Shown: positions 1 through 6,530 of the stretch, one piece after another
How positions within the stretch are numbered: position 1 is the first letter of the stretch
How the letters are laid out: every line of letters starts with the position of its first letter
Assembly (NCBI GenBank): GCA_947165725.1
Contig: CAMVBL010000042.1
Span: 1 to 7,779, forward strand
Length of the DNA stretch: 7,779 nucleotides
Origin: an uncultured Caryophanales bacterium
GTDB taxonomy: Bacteria > Bacillota_I > Bacilli_A > RFN20 > CAG-826
Reading direction: 5' to 3'
The notes under the pieces: model-generated
Database searches by the model: none
What the model saw: only the letters and a program-made list of their open reading frames with translations
What the model was told of the DNA's origin: nothing
Translations under genes and position numbers: made by a program

Positions 1-2415
1 TGTATCACCTTGTGGTACATCACCACCAAGTTTCTTGATAGTTAATGAAACACCTAAGCTATTTGTGCTTACTGCGACAGTATATTGTTTATTTGGTGAT
101 TTAAAGACATCGTCATAGCTAGTTGAATTGTCATAGTCATATGTGAAGTTAGCGGCTCTTAATAAAGCCATATAATCACTCTTAATTTGATCTTTATTAT
201 CAGCTTCAATAAGAACATATAAGCTACCATCATAGTTTGTGCCAGCGGTGATGTCGTTACAAACTTCATCATAAGATGGGAGTTGATCTGTATAACCTTG
301 ACCCGCGAATAATGCAGCAATCTTAGCGGTTGGCCATAATGACACAAAAGCGGTCACAGGTGTACCATGGATGTTAATCACTAATGAACCATCTTTAATA
401 AAGAAATAGATTTCAAACTGATTGTTCTTTGATTTCATTCTTTGTGTAGTGGAATCAAATGTGTATTCCGCTGCTTGCAAAAGCGCCATATATTGACCTT
501 GAGCACTTGATGCAGCATCAGCAGCACCATAAACACATGTGATTTGAATGTCTTCTTCACCAACAATTTTGTATTGATATTCGTTAGCGCCGCTAAGGGA
601 TGGAACAGTATCACTGCCTAAGAAATAACTAGAAATTAGGCTAGACGGGAATGTTTTTGTCTTACCAGTCTTAGCAAAATCGATAGTGATAGAGCCTTTT
701 TCTGCGGAATATACTTTAATAGCAATTTCACTATTTGGATTAGTGTATTCATCAGTTGCTTCATCATAATTGGTATAACCAGCATTTGCTAAATCAGTTT
801 TATATAATTCAATAGCGGTTTCTTCACTACCTTTTTCAACTTTAACCAATACAGCGGTACCAAACATATCATTTAAGATAACAAAGCCTTTATTAGCGCC
901 GGTATATGCTGGAACTGTACCGATAGTGTAATCACCTAATAATGCTGCAATATCATCAGTTGGCCAATCCTTCACAGGAATTGGATCTAATTTAAAGTAG
1001 ATGGTGAAAATAACGGCGTTATATTTTGCGTTATATTCGAATTCTAATCTGGCAATACCTTTATCAGCAATTGTTAAATACGCATAGTAGATGTTACCGT
1101 CTTTTTCAACTTCCCAACCACTTGTTTTTATTGAATCAGCGTAGCTGACTAAATCTTGTTCAGTGGCACCATAGACGTACATGAAAGCGTGGATAGCCTC
1201 ATATGCTTCATAGGCATAAGCCTGTTCGTTAACATCGGATTCTTTAAAGATGTATTCACCATTAGTGACATTAAGAGCAGGGATGTTAATAACATAACCA
1301 TTATATTTGTTATAGAAGTCTTCAATGACTTTTGTATTCCAATAACTAAGTGGACCAAAGTAAATATCTAAACTCTTATATTCATCGTTATAGTCATAAT
1401 TAACACAGTATTTTCCATCTGGGGAAACTGCAACTTTATAATCTTGATTTAATTCATCTAAAACATTCCAATTAGCGGCAGTTAAAGCAGTGGTGTATGT
1501 TTCCACTGCATTATTTGCGTTGGTATAGCAGAAAATACCATAGTCACTAGAGGATACTTCGTAATAATCCGCGCTAAAAGCAGGTGGAACTTCATTAGAG
1601 CCAAATGCTCCTGTTGCAATTTCTGAAGCAAAAGCAGTAGGGAAGGTATAGTAATATGGGTCGTAAGCTTCTAAATAAAACTTACTTTCCACATTAGCAA
1701 AAGCCACTCTTAAATGTCTTGTAGCGGTATTAACTGTTACTGCTTTTTCAAAAACATAGCCTTCTGGGTTAACATTTGTAAATCCATCGGCGACAACCTT
1801 AGCAGCATAACTTGCAAGTGTATTAGAATCTGCTGCTCCACCTTGAATAGTAACAGCGTCATTTTCTTCATCATATGCGACTACAGCTTCTTCTGAACCA
1901 GTAAATGGAAGAACATATCCATATAAGTGATCAGACATGATTTTAGCTTCAGTGTCTGTCCATGCTTTTTTGCCTGGTTTAGCAACGAGAATGTTAAACG
2001 AATTAGTAACTCTTCCATATGCGACAGTAACTGGAATAGCACCAATGGTATTTAAAGTAGCACCGTTAGCAGGATTGGTGGTGTAGTTAGTAACTACCTC
2101 ACTAGTGTTATCGCTATAATTGGCGGCAACCACTAAACCAGTTAAGTCTAATTTCTCACCTTGATCATAATTCTTTTTAACATTAGTGGTATCTAATGTG
2201 ATACCTGTTAATGTAGGGGCAACAGAGGTGCTGCTTGGGGATGAACTACTAGATAAAGGAATTGAAGCAGATGGATTATCACTAGATCTGGATTCACTAG
2301 GTAAATTTGTATCGCTACTGGACGTGTTGTTACTTGTGGATGAGTTATCACTACAACCAACCATCACACCAGTGGCCATCGCGACTAGGAGTAATAATTT
2401 GATATTCTTTTTCAT
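1..2415 (-). CDS. Large repeat-containing lipoprotein with bacterial Ig-like domain (C-terminus outside window)
   Basis: This frame stays open from an ATG at 2415 to base 1 (805 codons, no stop), so the gene is partial at its C-terminus. The protein begins with a Lys-rich n-region, a hydrophobic stretch and a lipobox (VMVGC, Cys21), so it should be lipid-anchored on the outer face of the membrane. Residues 22-66 are a Ser/Thr/Asn-rich linker. Residues 68-146 resemble a bacterial Ig-like domain (Big_3/Big_4 type, with the pattern YDQGEKLDLTGL followed by NYSDNT). From about residue 150 to 797 there are about six divergent copies of a ~100-residue module, clearest as WPTDDIAALL (484-493) and WPTAKIAALF (694-703), and as YMALLQAAEYTFD and YMALLRAANFTYD. 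The start is supported by AAAGGAG five bases upstream. It lies behind the terminator of the ABC operon and has its own promoter candidate. I do not recognise the repeat module. A surface adhesin, a polymer-binding protein or a scaffold are all possible, and none is shown. Confidence 0.9.
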   Translation of the reverse strand, partial: MKKNIKLLLLVAMATGVMVGCSDNSSTSNNTSSSDTNLPSESRSSDNPSASIPLSSSSSPSSTSVAPTLTGITLDTTNVKKNYDQGEKLDLTGLVVAANYSDNTSEVVTNYTTNPANGATLNTIGAIPVTVAYGRVTNSFNILVAKPGKKAWTDTEAKIMSDHLYGYVLPFTGSEEAVVAYDEENDAVTIQGGAADSNTLASYAAKVVADGFTNVNPEGYVFEKAVTVNTATRHLRVAFANVESKFYLEAYDPYYYTFPTAFASEIATGAFGSNEVPPAFSADYYEVSSSDYGIFCYTNANNAVETYTTALTAANWNVLDELNQDYKVAVSPDGKYCVNYDYNDEYKSLDIYFGPLSYWNTKVIEDFYNKYNGYVINIPALNVTNGEYIFKESDVNEQAYAYEAYEAIHAFMYVYGATEQDLVSYADSIKTSGWEVEKDGNIYYAYLTIADKGIARLEFEYNAKYNAVIFTIYFKLDPIPVKDWPTDDIAALLGDYTIGTVPAYTGANKGFVILNDMFGTAVLVKVEKGSEETAIELYKTDLANAGYTNYDEATDEYTNPNSEIAIKVYSAEKGSITIDFAKTGKTKTFPSSLISSYFLGSDTVPSLSGANEYQYKIVGEEDIQITCVYGAADAASSAQGQYMALLQAAEYTFDSTTQRMKSKNNQFEIYFFIKDGSLVINIHGTPVTAFVSLWPTAKIAALFAGQGYTDQLPSYDEVCNDITAGTNYDGSLYVLIEADNKDQIKSDYMALLRAANFTYDYDNSTSYDDVFKSPNKQYTVAVSTNSLGVSLTIKKLGGDVPQGDT
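25..1968 (-). repeat. About six tandem divergent ~100-residue protein repeats
   Basis: Approximate units of the lipoprotein are residues 150-254, 257-358, 360-478, 482-584, 588-690 and 693-797. The shared plan is an opening aromatic/Pro-containing helix (AWTDTEAKIM, TFPTAFASEI, DWPTDDIAAL, TFPSSLISSY, LWPTAKIAAL), then a Pro plus aromatic or small residue (VLPF, VPPAF, NIPAL, VPAY, VPSL, LPSY). Next come a beta-rich stretch, a helix ending in a small-residue plus aromatic motif (AANW, NAGYT, QAAEYT, RAANFT), and a final pair of strands. Unit 3 is the most divergent, with a Tyr/Ala-rich insertion near 397-414. Copies were recognised by eye at the protein level. DNA identity between units is low, so this is an old duplication and not a recent expansion. 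Confidence 0.7.
1978..2214 (-). other. Bacterial Ig-like domain within the lipoprotein
   Basis: Residues 68-146 match the usual layout of Big_3/Big_4 domains. The domain opens with a strand (LTGITLDTTNV), continues with YDQGEKLDLTGLVVAANYSDNTSEVV, and closes with a strand pair (IPVTVAYGRVTNSFNILV). In other Gram-positive surface proteins such domains act as stalks or carbohydrate and protein contact modules. Here the domain follows the Ser/Thr-rich linker and precedes the repeats, which fits a spacer lifting the repeats away from the membrane. The Pfam group is my estimate by eye. Confidence 0.65.
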
Positions 2416-2420
2416 AGTTT

Positions 2421-2427
2421 CTCCTTT
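2421..2427 (-). promoter_or_regulatory. SD site of the repeat lipoprotein gene
   Basis: The minus strand reads AAAGGAG followed by AAACT and then the ATG at 2415. The 5-nt spacing is short but functional, and it fixes the start upstream of a full signal peptide. Confidence 0.8.
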
Positions 2428-2453
2428 CTTTTGAAATAAACTTTATGCCATAC

Positions 2454-2482
2454 ATACTATTTGTTTTTGAAAAACAAAGCAA
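2454..2482 (-). promoter_or_regulatory. Candidate sigma-A-type promoter for the repeat lipoprotein gene
   Basis: On the minus strand, TTGCTT (2477-2482) is followed after exactly 17 bases by TAGTAT (2454-2459), a plausible -35/-10 pair matching the consensus at four positions in each box. Transcription would start near 2447, giving a leader of about 30 nt. A better -35 match, TTGACT at 2482-2487, overlaps it by one base but stands 22 bases from the same -10. The pair lies between the terminator of the ABC operon and the SD, where a promoter is expected. The boxes are degenerate and untested. Confidence 0.5.
2460..2478. promoter_or_regulatory. 19-bp perfect palindrome inside the candidate promoter (possible operator)
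   Basis: The arm TTTGTTTTT (2460-2468) is followed by one central base (G at 2469) and the exact reverse complement AAAAACAAA (2470-2478). It fills the spacer between the candidate -35 and -10 boxes and overlaps the -35 by two bases. A one-base loop makes an RNA hairpin unlikely, so a dimeric DNA-binding regulator is the more natural reading. The AT-rich composition makes chance palindromes more likely than usual. Confidence 0.4.
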
Positions 2483-2515
2483 GTCAAAGGCGATTAACTA
2501 AGAGATAAACGGAAT

Positions 2516-2539
2516 AAAAAAGCCATTTTTTTAATGGCT
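2516..2539 (-). terminator. Rho-independent terminator after the ABC importer operon
   Basis: On the minus strand AGCCATT, a five-A loop and AATGGCT form a 7-bp stem (arms 2533-2539 and 2521-2527), followed at once by a run of T (2516-2520, continuous with the last stem base). It lies 6 bases beyond the stop of permease 2. No T-run follows the stem on the plus strand, so it acts only on the leftward operon and separates it from the lipoprotein gene. Confidence 0.9.
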
Positions 2540-2545
2540 AATTTA

Positions 2546-3526
2546 TCATCTATCTTCTCTAAAATACGACTGACCTAGACCCGCCGGAGCTTTGCCTAAT
2601 TTCTTATTAAAGATACTTGTGACAACAAGGATAATAACGGTGACGAAATATGGAATTAAAGCGAAGATTTGCTTTTCTGGACCAGGAACATTTAAGTAGC
2701 CAGGCATGATATATAGGAAAGCGAAAATAAATGAACCAGCGATACCAATATTAGTATTCCACATTGTGAAGATAACAAGAGAAACCGCTAACCAGCCGTA
2801 TGAATCAACGACGAATTCAAATGCCGCACTGCAGTTATCAAATAAGTAGTACATACCACCTAAACCAGAAATAGCGGAACCAATAATAGTGGCTAAATAT
2901 CTATAACGATTAACACTGATACCAGCAGCGTCAGCAGCGGCAGGGTTTTCACCAACAGTTCTTAAGAATAAACCCACTCTAGTTTTCTTCATGATAATAG
3001 CAATACCGATTGCTACCGCGATAGCGAGATAAACAAGAATGCCATATGAGAAGAACAACTGTGTGAACCAGTTAGCGTTATAGAAACTTTCAGGGAATAC
3101 GTGCATTAAGTATTTAGATGAAAGCGATGAAAATCCAAGAGAGATTTCTTTCTTAAAGAAGGAAATAACAAATGGATATAAACCCACACCAAATGTTGTT
3201 AACGCTAAACCAGTAACGTTTTGATTACAACGAAGTGTGACGGTAATAAATGAGAATAATAAACCCGCTAAACCAGCAAATAATAAGCAGAAGAAAGCGG
3301 TAAAGAAGAATGCTAAGAAGGCATTGGTTTGACCAGGAATGCCCAACTTAACTAAGATGCTTAAATAAATATAAGCACCAATCGCACTGCCCATAGCACC
3401 AATACACATAATACCTGGGGTGCCCATATTTAAGTGGCCAGATTTTTCTGTCACTGTTTCACCAGCGGAGCCAAATAAGAAGACAGTGGCAAACTTAATA
3501 GAACTAGTAATAATTTCTAGAAACAT
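2546..3526 (-). CDS. ABC transporter permease 2, BMP/nucleoside family (NupQ-like)
   Basis: This is one of two membrane subunits of a BMP-type importer, belonging to the BPD_transp_2 (branched-chain amino acid/ribose/nucleoside) permease family. Its 326 residues are close to the usual 305-320. Hydrophobic segments lie near residues 36-56, 66-98, 104-124, 156-178, 208-228, 240-256, 258-276 and 284-305. The N-terminal family region is present as AGETVTEKSGHLNMGTPGIM (21-40). The cytoplasmic loop that contacts the ATPase is RTVGENPAAADAAGI (189-203). The C-terminal tail (PAGLGQSYFREDR) has the PAxLGxxYxRE pattern of the family. The ATG overlaps the last base of the permease 1 stop (TAATG), and its SD AAGGAGGT (3535-3542) lies inside permease 1, so the two are probably translationally coupled. 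It ends in tandem stops, TGA then TAA. The nucleoside substrate is inferred from the family. Confidence 0.93.
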   Translation of the reverse strand: MFLEIITSSIKFATVFLFGSAGETVTEKSGHLNMGTPGIMCIGAMGSAIGAYIYLSILVKLGIPGQTNAFLAFFFTAFFCLLFAGLAGLLFSFITVTLRCNQNVTGLALTTFGVGLYPFVISFFKKEISLGFSSLSSKYLMHVFPESFYNANWFTQLFFSYGILVYLAIAVAIGIAIIMKKTRVGLFLRTVGENPAAADAAGISVNRYRYLATIIGSAISGLGGMYYLFDNCSAAFEFVVDSYGWLAVSLVIFTMWNTNIGIAGSFIFAFLYIMPGYLNVPGPEKQIFALIPYFVTVIILVVTSIFNKKLGKAPAGLGQSYFREDR

Positions 3527-4725
3527 TATTGTTTACCTCCTTCCGCTTTTGGTGTTTGTCCTTCGGACATAGGAGGCTGATTCTTATTCTTGAAGAATTG
3601 GCGTAAATTAAATCTAATTTTGAAGTTAGTGAAGAACTCACTAGTTAAGATTAATAAGAAGAATAAACCAGATAAAACGTTAGCGACTTCGCCACTATAT
3701 TGTAAGTTAGCAGCAGCATTACTACTGCCAACGGTAATAATAGCGTTCAATACTGAATAAAGAACCATTTCTAATGGGTTGAAGTGACCAAGCCAGCTAA
3801 TCATAACAGCGGTAAAACCACGTCCACCGACAACTGTTTCACTAACAGTATGGCTAGAACCTGAAACAAGTAAGAAACCAGCGATGCCACAAACAGCGCC
3901 ACATAAGATCATTGTTCTAATAGTGACAACCTTAACGTTGATACCAACATATTCAGCGGTTCTAACACTGCCATTTAAGACCGCAATTTCATACCCGTGT
4001 TTGCTATATTTGAGATAGAACCATAATGCTACTACTAAGTTAATGATTACGAAAATACCAATAAGATATGAACTACCAAAGACTTCTGGCATCCAACCAG
4101 CATGAGTACCGGCATTTAATACACCAAGAGCGGTACTACCTGTGGCTTTGAACTTCAAAGAGAAGGCTGCCACTAAGCCGATAGCAATATAGTTCATCAT
4201 TAAAGTGAATAATGTTTCATTAGTGTTAAAGAACGCTTTGAATATCGCAGGAATCGCCGCCCAAGCAGCCGCAAATATCAAAGCTAATGCAAGCATTAAT
4301 ATAAGCGCTAAGAAGTTAGGAATAGATGGAGCGATGAATTTCATAACAATTGCCGCACCAAAACAGCCCATTAATACTTGGCCTTCAGCACCGATATTCC
4401 AGAACTTCATTTTAAAGGCTGGTGTAATAGCGGCGGCAATAATTAATAATAACGATGCATTCCACAAAGTGGAAAATGCTGTGTTCATGTTAAAGAAAGT
4501 ACCTTCAACAACGAATATATAATAGCTAATAAACTTTTCTGGCATTTCATCCAATGTGATTGGAGAAACAAGGAAAGAAATAATGCCACATAAAAGCAAG
4601 GCACCTAAAATAAATGAAAGCTTAACAACGAAGACAAACCATGTTGGTACTTCATTACGTCTAGTGATATGGAAAAGAGGATTTCTAACCTTTTTAACTT
4701 TTTGTTTTTGTGCTAACTCAGGCAT
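3526..4725 (-). CDS. ABC transporter permease 1, BMP/nucleoside family (NupP-like)
   Basis: This is the second membrane subunit, 399 residues from the chosen ATG, also of the BPD_transp_2 family. After a basic cytoplasmic N-terminus (1-28) come membrane segments near 29-53, 88-104, 116-132, 137-163, 172-192, 219-238, 270-288, 318-336 and 348-366. The hallmark FNIGAEGQ appears as WNIGAEGQ (109-116). It is followed by KAFFNTNETLFTLMMNYIA (163-181), the ATPase-coupling loop LNGSVRTAEYVGI (250-262), and GGRGFTAVMISWLG (300-313). The tail after residue 367 is polar, Lys/Pro-rich and cytoplasmic. I place the start at 4725 because AAAGGAG (4734-4740) stands 8 bases upstream; a TTG at 4746 would add seven residues but has no comparable SD. 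The gene overlaps the ATPase by 8 nt and permease 2 by 1 nt. It should form the channel as a heterodimer with permease 2. Confidence 0.93.
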   Translation of the reverse strand: MPELAQKQKVKKVRNPLFHITRRNEVPTWFVFVVKLSFILGALLLCGIISFLVSPITLDEMPEKFISYYIFVVEGTFFNMNTAFSTLWNASLLLIIAAAITPAFKMKFWNIGAEGQVLMGCFGAAIVMKFIAPSIPNFLALILMLALALIFAAAWAAIPAIFKAFFNTNETLFTLMMNYIAIGLVAAFSLKFKATGSTALGVLNAGTHAGWMPEVFGSSYLIGIFVIINLVVALWFYLKYSKHGYEIAVLNGSVRTAEYVGINVKVVTIRTMILCGAVCGIAGFLLVSGSSHTVSETVVGGRGFTAVMISWLGHFNPLEMVLYSVLNAIITVGSSNAAANLQYSGEVANVLSGLFFLLILTSEFFTNFKIRFNLRQFFKNKNQPPMSEGQTPKAEGGKQ

Positions 4726-6466
4726 TTTCTTCACTCCTTTCTTCAACTTTCTTAGTCATTAATAAACCAATTTCATTTTTATTAGTGTCTTTGCAGTTTA
4801 AGATACCGGCGACTTCCCCGTCTCTTAATACAAGAACACGATCACAAAGAGCAAGGATCACATCTAAGTCTTCACCAACATAGATGACCGCACTGCCTTT
4901 TTCTTTTTGCTTATTGATTAAGTTATAAATCATGTAAGAAGAGTTAATATCTAAACCACGCACTGGATAGGCCACCATAAGGACCTTTGGACGGGTTGAG
5001 ATTTCTCTACCAACTAATACTTTTTGAATATTACCACCAGATAATTTCTTAACTGATGTATGTAAACTTGGTGTTTTAATTTCTAATTCATCCACTAATT
5101 CTTTAGCTAAAGTAGCAGGCTTATTTCTATGAACAATGCCACCTTTACCTTTTCTAAAGCTTCTTAGCATCATGTTATCGATAAGGTCCATACTTCCAAC
5201 AAGACCCATACCTAATCTATCTTCAGGAACGAATGATAATTTAATACCTAAATCACGAATTTCGATTGGTTTCTTACCCTTTAAGTCCATGATTTCATCT
5301 TCATAGAAAATGATTTGTTCTTTATTAACCATTTCAGTAATTTCTTTATTTGTTTTACCCACGAGTGATAGTGGTTCTTTCTTACCTTTTAAGTGAAATT
5401 TACCTTGTGCGGCTAATTCTCTAATTTGTTTAATGTTTTTATGGAAGAAAGTAACTGGTTGCTCTTTCTTCGGGTTATGGAAAATAATCGTACCTTGTGT
5501 ATTTCTATTAAGGCCGGCGATTGTTTCTAATAATTCTTTTTGACCACTGCCAGAGATACCTGCGATACCAAGTATTTCACTACCATATACGGTGAAATTG
5601 ATATTCTTAAGTATTTTTCTACCATCTCTACCCATTAAGCTTAAATCTTGAACAATTAAGCGTTCACCAGTGGTAGGAATTTCCATTCTATTGATATTGA
5701 GGTCGACTTTATGGCCGACCATCATTTCAGTTAAAATCTTTTCAGTGGCGTTTTCTGTTAAGATATCGCCAGCGACTTCGCCCTTGCAGAGAACAGCGAC
5801 ACGGTCACTGATTTCTAAGACTTCATTAAGTTTATGAGTAATGATAATGATGGATTTTCCATCTTTTTTCATCGCTCTCAAAACATCAAATAATTTTTCA
5901 ATTTCTTGTGGAGTTAAAACCGCGGTTGGTTCATCCAAGATTAAAATATCAACGCCTCTATAAAGCGCCTTAATAATTTCTAATGTCTGCTTTTCACTAA
6001 CAGACATGGTGTTAACTTTTTGCCAAGGATTTAATTTAAAACCAAATTTATTACAAATTTCAGTGATGCGATTAGCGCTTGCTTTTAAATTAAAGCCCTG
6101 TGCTTTTGTGCCATCTTTTTTGGCAATTTCTTCATAGTCTTTTTTAGTTAAACCCACAACAACATTTTCAACAGCGGTGAATGTATCGACGAGTTTGAAG
6201 TGTTGGTGGACCATACCAATGTGGTATTTATAAGCATCGTGTGGTGAACTGATTCTGACTTTTTCACCTCTAACATAAATATCGCCAGCATCAGGGCAAT
6301 AGATACCCGCTAAAGCGTTCATAAGAGTGGTTTTACCAGATCCATTTTCGCCTAATAATGAGAGAATTTCGCCATTATATAAAGAGAGGTTGCAATCGTG
6401 ATTAGCGACTATACGACCAAATATTTTAGTGATGCCTTTTAATTCTATGACTTGCTGTTTTTCCAT
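4718..6466 (-). CDS. Double-domain ABC transporter ATP-binding protein, BMP/nucleoside importer (NupO-like)
   Basis: This is the cytoplasmic ATPase of the importer, two fused nucleotide-binding domains in 582 residues. NBD1 has Walker A GENGSGKT (39-46), Q-loop Gln88, an altered signature MSVSEKQ (154-160, Gly replaced by Ser157), Walker B ILILDEP (174-180) and switch His211. NBD2 has a degenerate Walker A GISGSGQKE (303-311), an intact signature LSGGN (475-479), and a Walker B without its acidic pair (VLMVAYP, 495-501). The family motif FVPEDRLGMGL (412-422) lies between them. Relatives are usually about 500-520 residues; the excess is a Lys-rich insertion near 331-387 in NBD2. The ATG is the only sensible start, because NBD1 begins at once, yet no SD precedes it. 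It overlaps permease 1 by 8 nt and lies 64 nt after the lipoprotein gene. The nucleoside substrate is inferred from the family and gene order. Confidence 0.94.
   Translation of the reverse strand: MEKQQVIELKGITKIFGRIVANHDCNLSLYNGEILSLLGENGSGKTTLMNALAGIYCPDAGDIYVRGEKVRISSPHDAYKYHIGMVHQHFKLVDTFTAVENVVVGLTKKDYEEIAKKDGTKAQGFNLKASANRITEICNKFGFKLNPWQKVNTMSVSEKQTLEIIKALYRGVDILILDEPTAVLTPQEIEKLFDVLRAMKKDGKSIIIITHKLNEVLEISDRVAVLCKGEVAGDILTENATEKILTEMMVGHKVDLNINRMEIPTTGERLIVQDLSLMGRDGRKILKNINFTVYGSEILGIAGISGSGQKELLETIAGLNRNTQGTIIFHNPKKEQPVTFFHKNIKQIRELAAQGKFHLKGKKEPLSLVGKTNKEITEMVNKEQIIFYEDEIMDLKGKKPIEIRDLGIKLSFVPEDRLGMGLVGSMDLIDNMMLRSFRKGKGGIVHRNKPATLAKELVDELEIKTPSLHTSVKKLSGGNIQKVLVGREISTRPKVLMVAYPVRGLDINSSYMIYNLINKQKEKGSAVIYVGEDLDVILALCDRVLVLRDGEVAGILNCKDTNKNEIGLLMTKKVEERSEENA
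4734..4740 (-). promoter_or_regulatory. SD site that decides the permease 1 start
   Basis: The minus strand carries AAAGGAG, then eight bases, then the ATG at 4725. The site lies inside the 3' end of the ATPase gene, whose TGA (4718-4720) comes just after that ATG. This overlap favours coupled translation and argues against the upstream TTG at 4746. Confidence 0.85.
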
Positions 6467-6479
6467 GAGATAAATAAAG

Positions 6480-6510
6480 GTTTTAGCGGGGCTAGTGACC
6501 CCGCTAAAAC
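6480..6510 (-). terminator. Intercistronic hairpin between lipoprotein and ATPase genes (attenuator or mRNA-stabilising element)
   Basis: GTTTTAGCGGGG (6480-6491) and CCCCGCTAAAAC (6499-6510) are perfect reverse complements, giving a 12-bp stem with a 7-nt loop. On the leftward transcript it is followed by CUUUAUUUAU, a weak U-tract, so I read it as a leaky terminator or a 3' stability hairpin and not a full stop. Such elements after the first gene of binding-protein operons commonly keep the binding protein in excess over the membrane subunits. It lies 20 nt past the lipoprotein stop and 13 nt before the ATPase ATG. Confidence 0.75.
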
Positions 6511-6530
6511 GCTGTTTTAAAGTTATTTAA

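Noticed and set aside
159..1371. Short frames on both strands inside the repeat lipoprotein gene
   Set aside because: The continuous 805-codon frame with repeat structure explains this stretch; the others are by-products of AT-rich codons.
1..2415. Repeat lipoprotein considered as a pseudogene because no stop codon is seen
   Set aside because: The frame is open without interruption for 805 codons and simply leaves the window. Intact motifs up to base 1 show a truncated view, not a broken gene.
2186..2434. Plus-strand open frame of 82 codons opposite the start of the repeat lipoprotein gene
   Set aside because: It lies antisense to a well-supported signal peptide, linker and Ig-like domain, has no SD, and its composition mirrors the Ser-rich linker. 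It is a shadow frame.
300..4450. Many copies of AGCGGT/AGCGG on the plus strand, resembling a dispersed short motif
   Set aside because: On the coding strand they are mostly ACCGCT or GCCGCT codon pairs (Thr-Ala, Ala-Ala), so codon preference in Ala-rich proteins explains them.
4205..4762. Plus-strand open frames of 105 and 68 codons opposite permease 1
   Set aside because: Both are antisense to conserved permease sequence, lack an SD and show no recognisable motif.
6480..6510. Intercistronic hairpin as a full operon terminator
   Set aside because: The U-tract is broken (CUUUAUUUAU), the ATPase gene begins 13 nt later, and no promoter is visible between, so most likely part of the transcription reads through.
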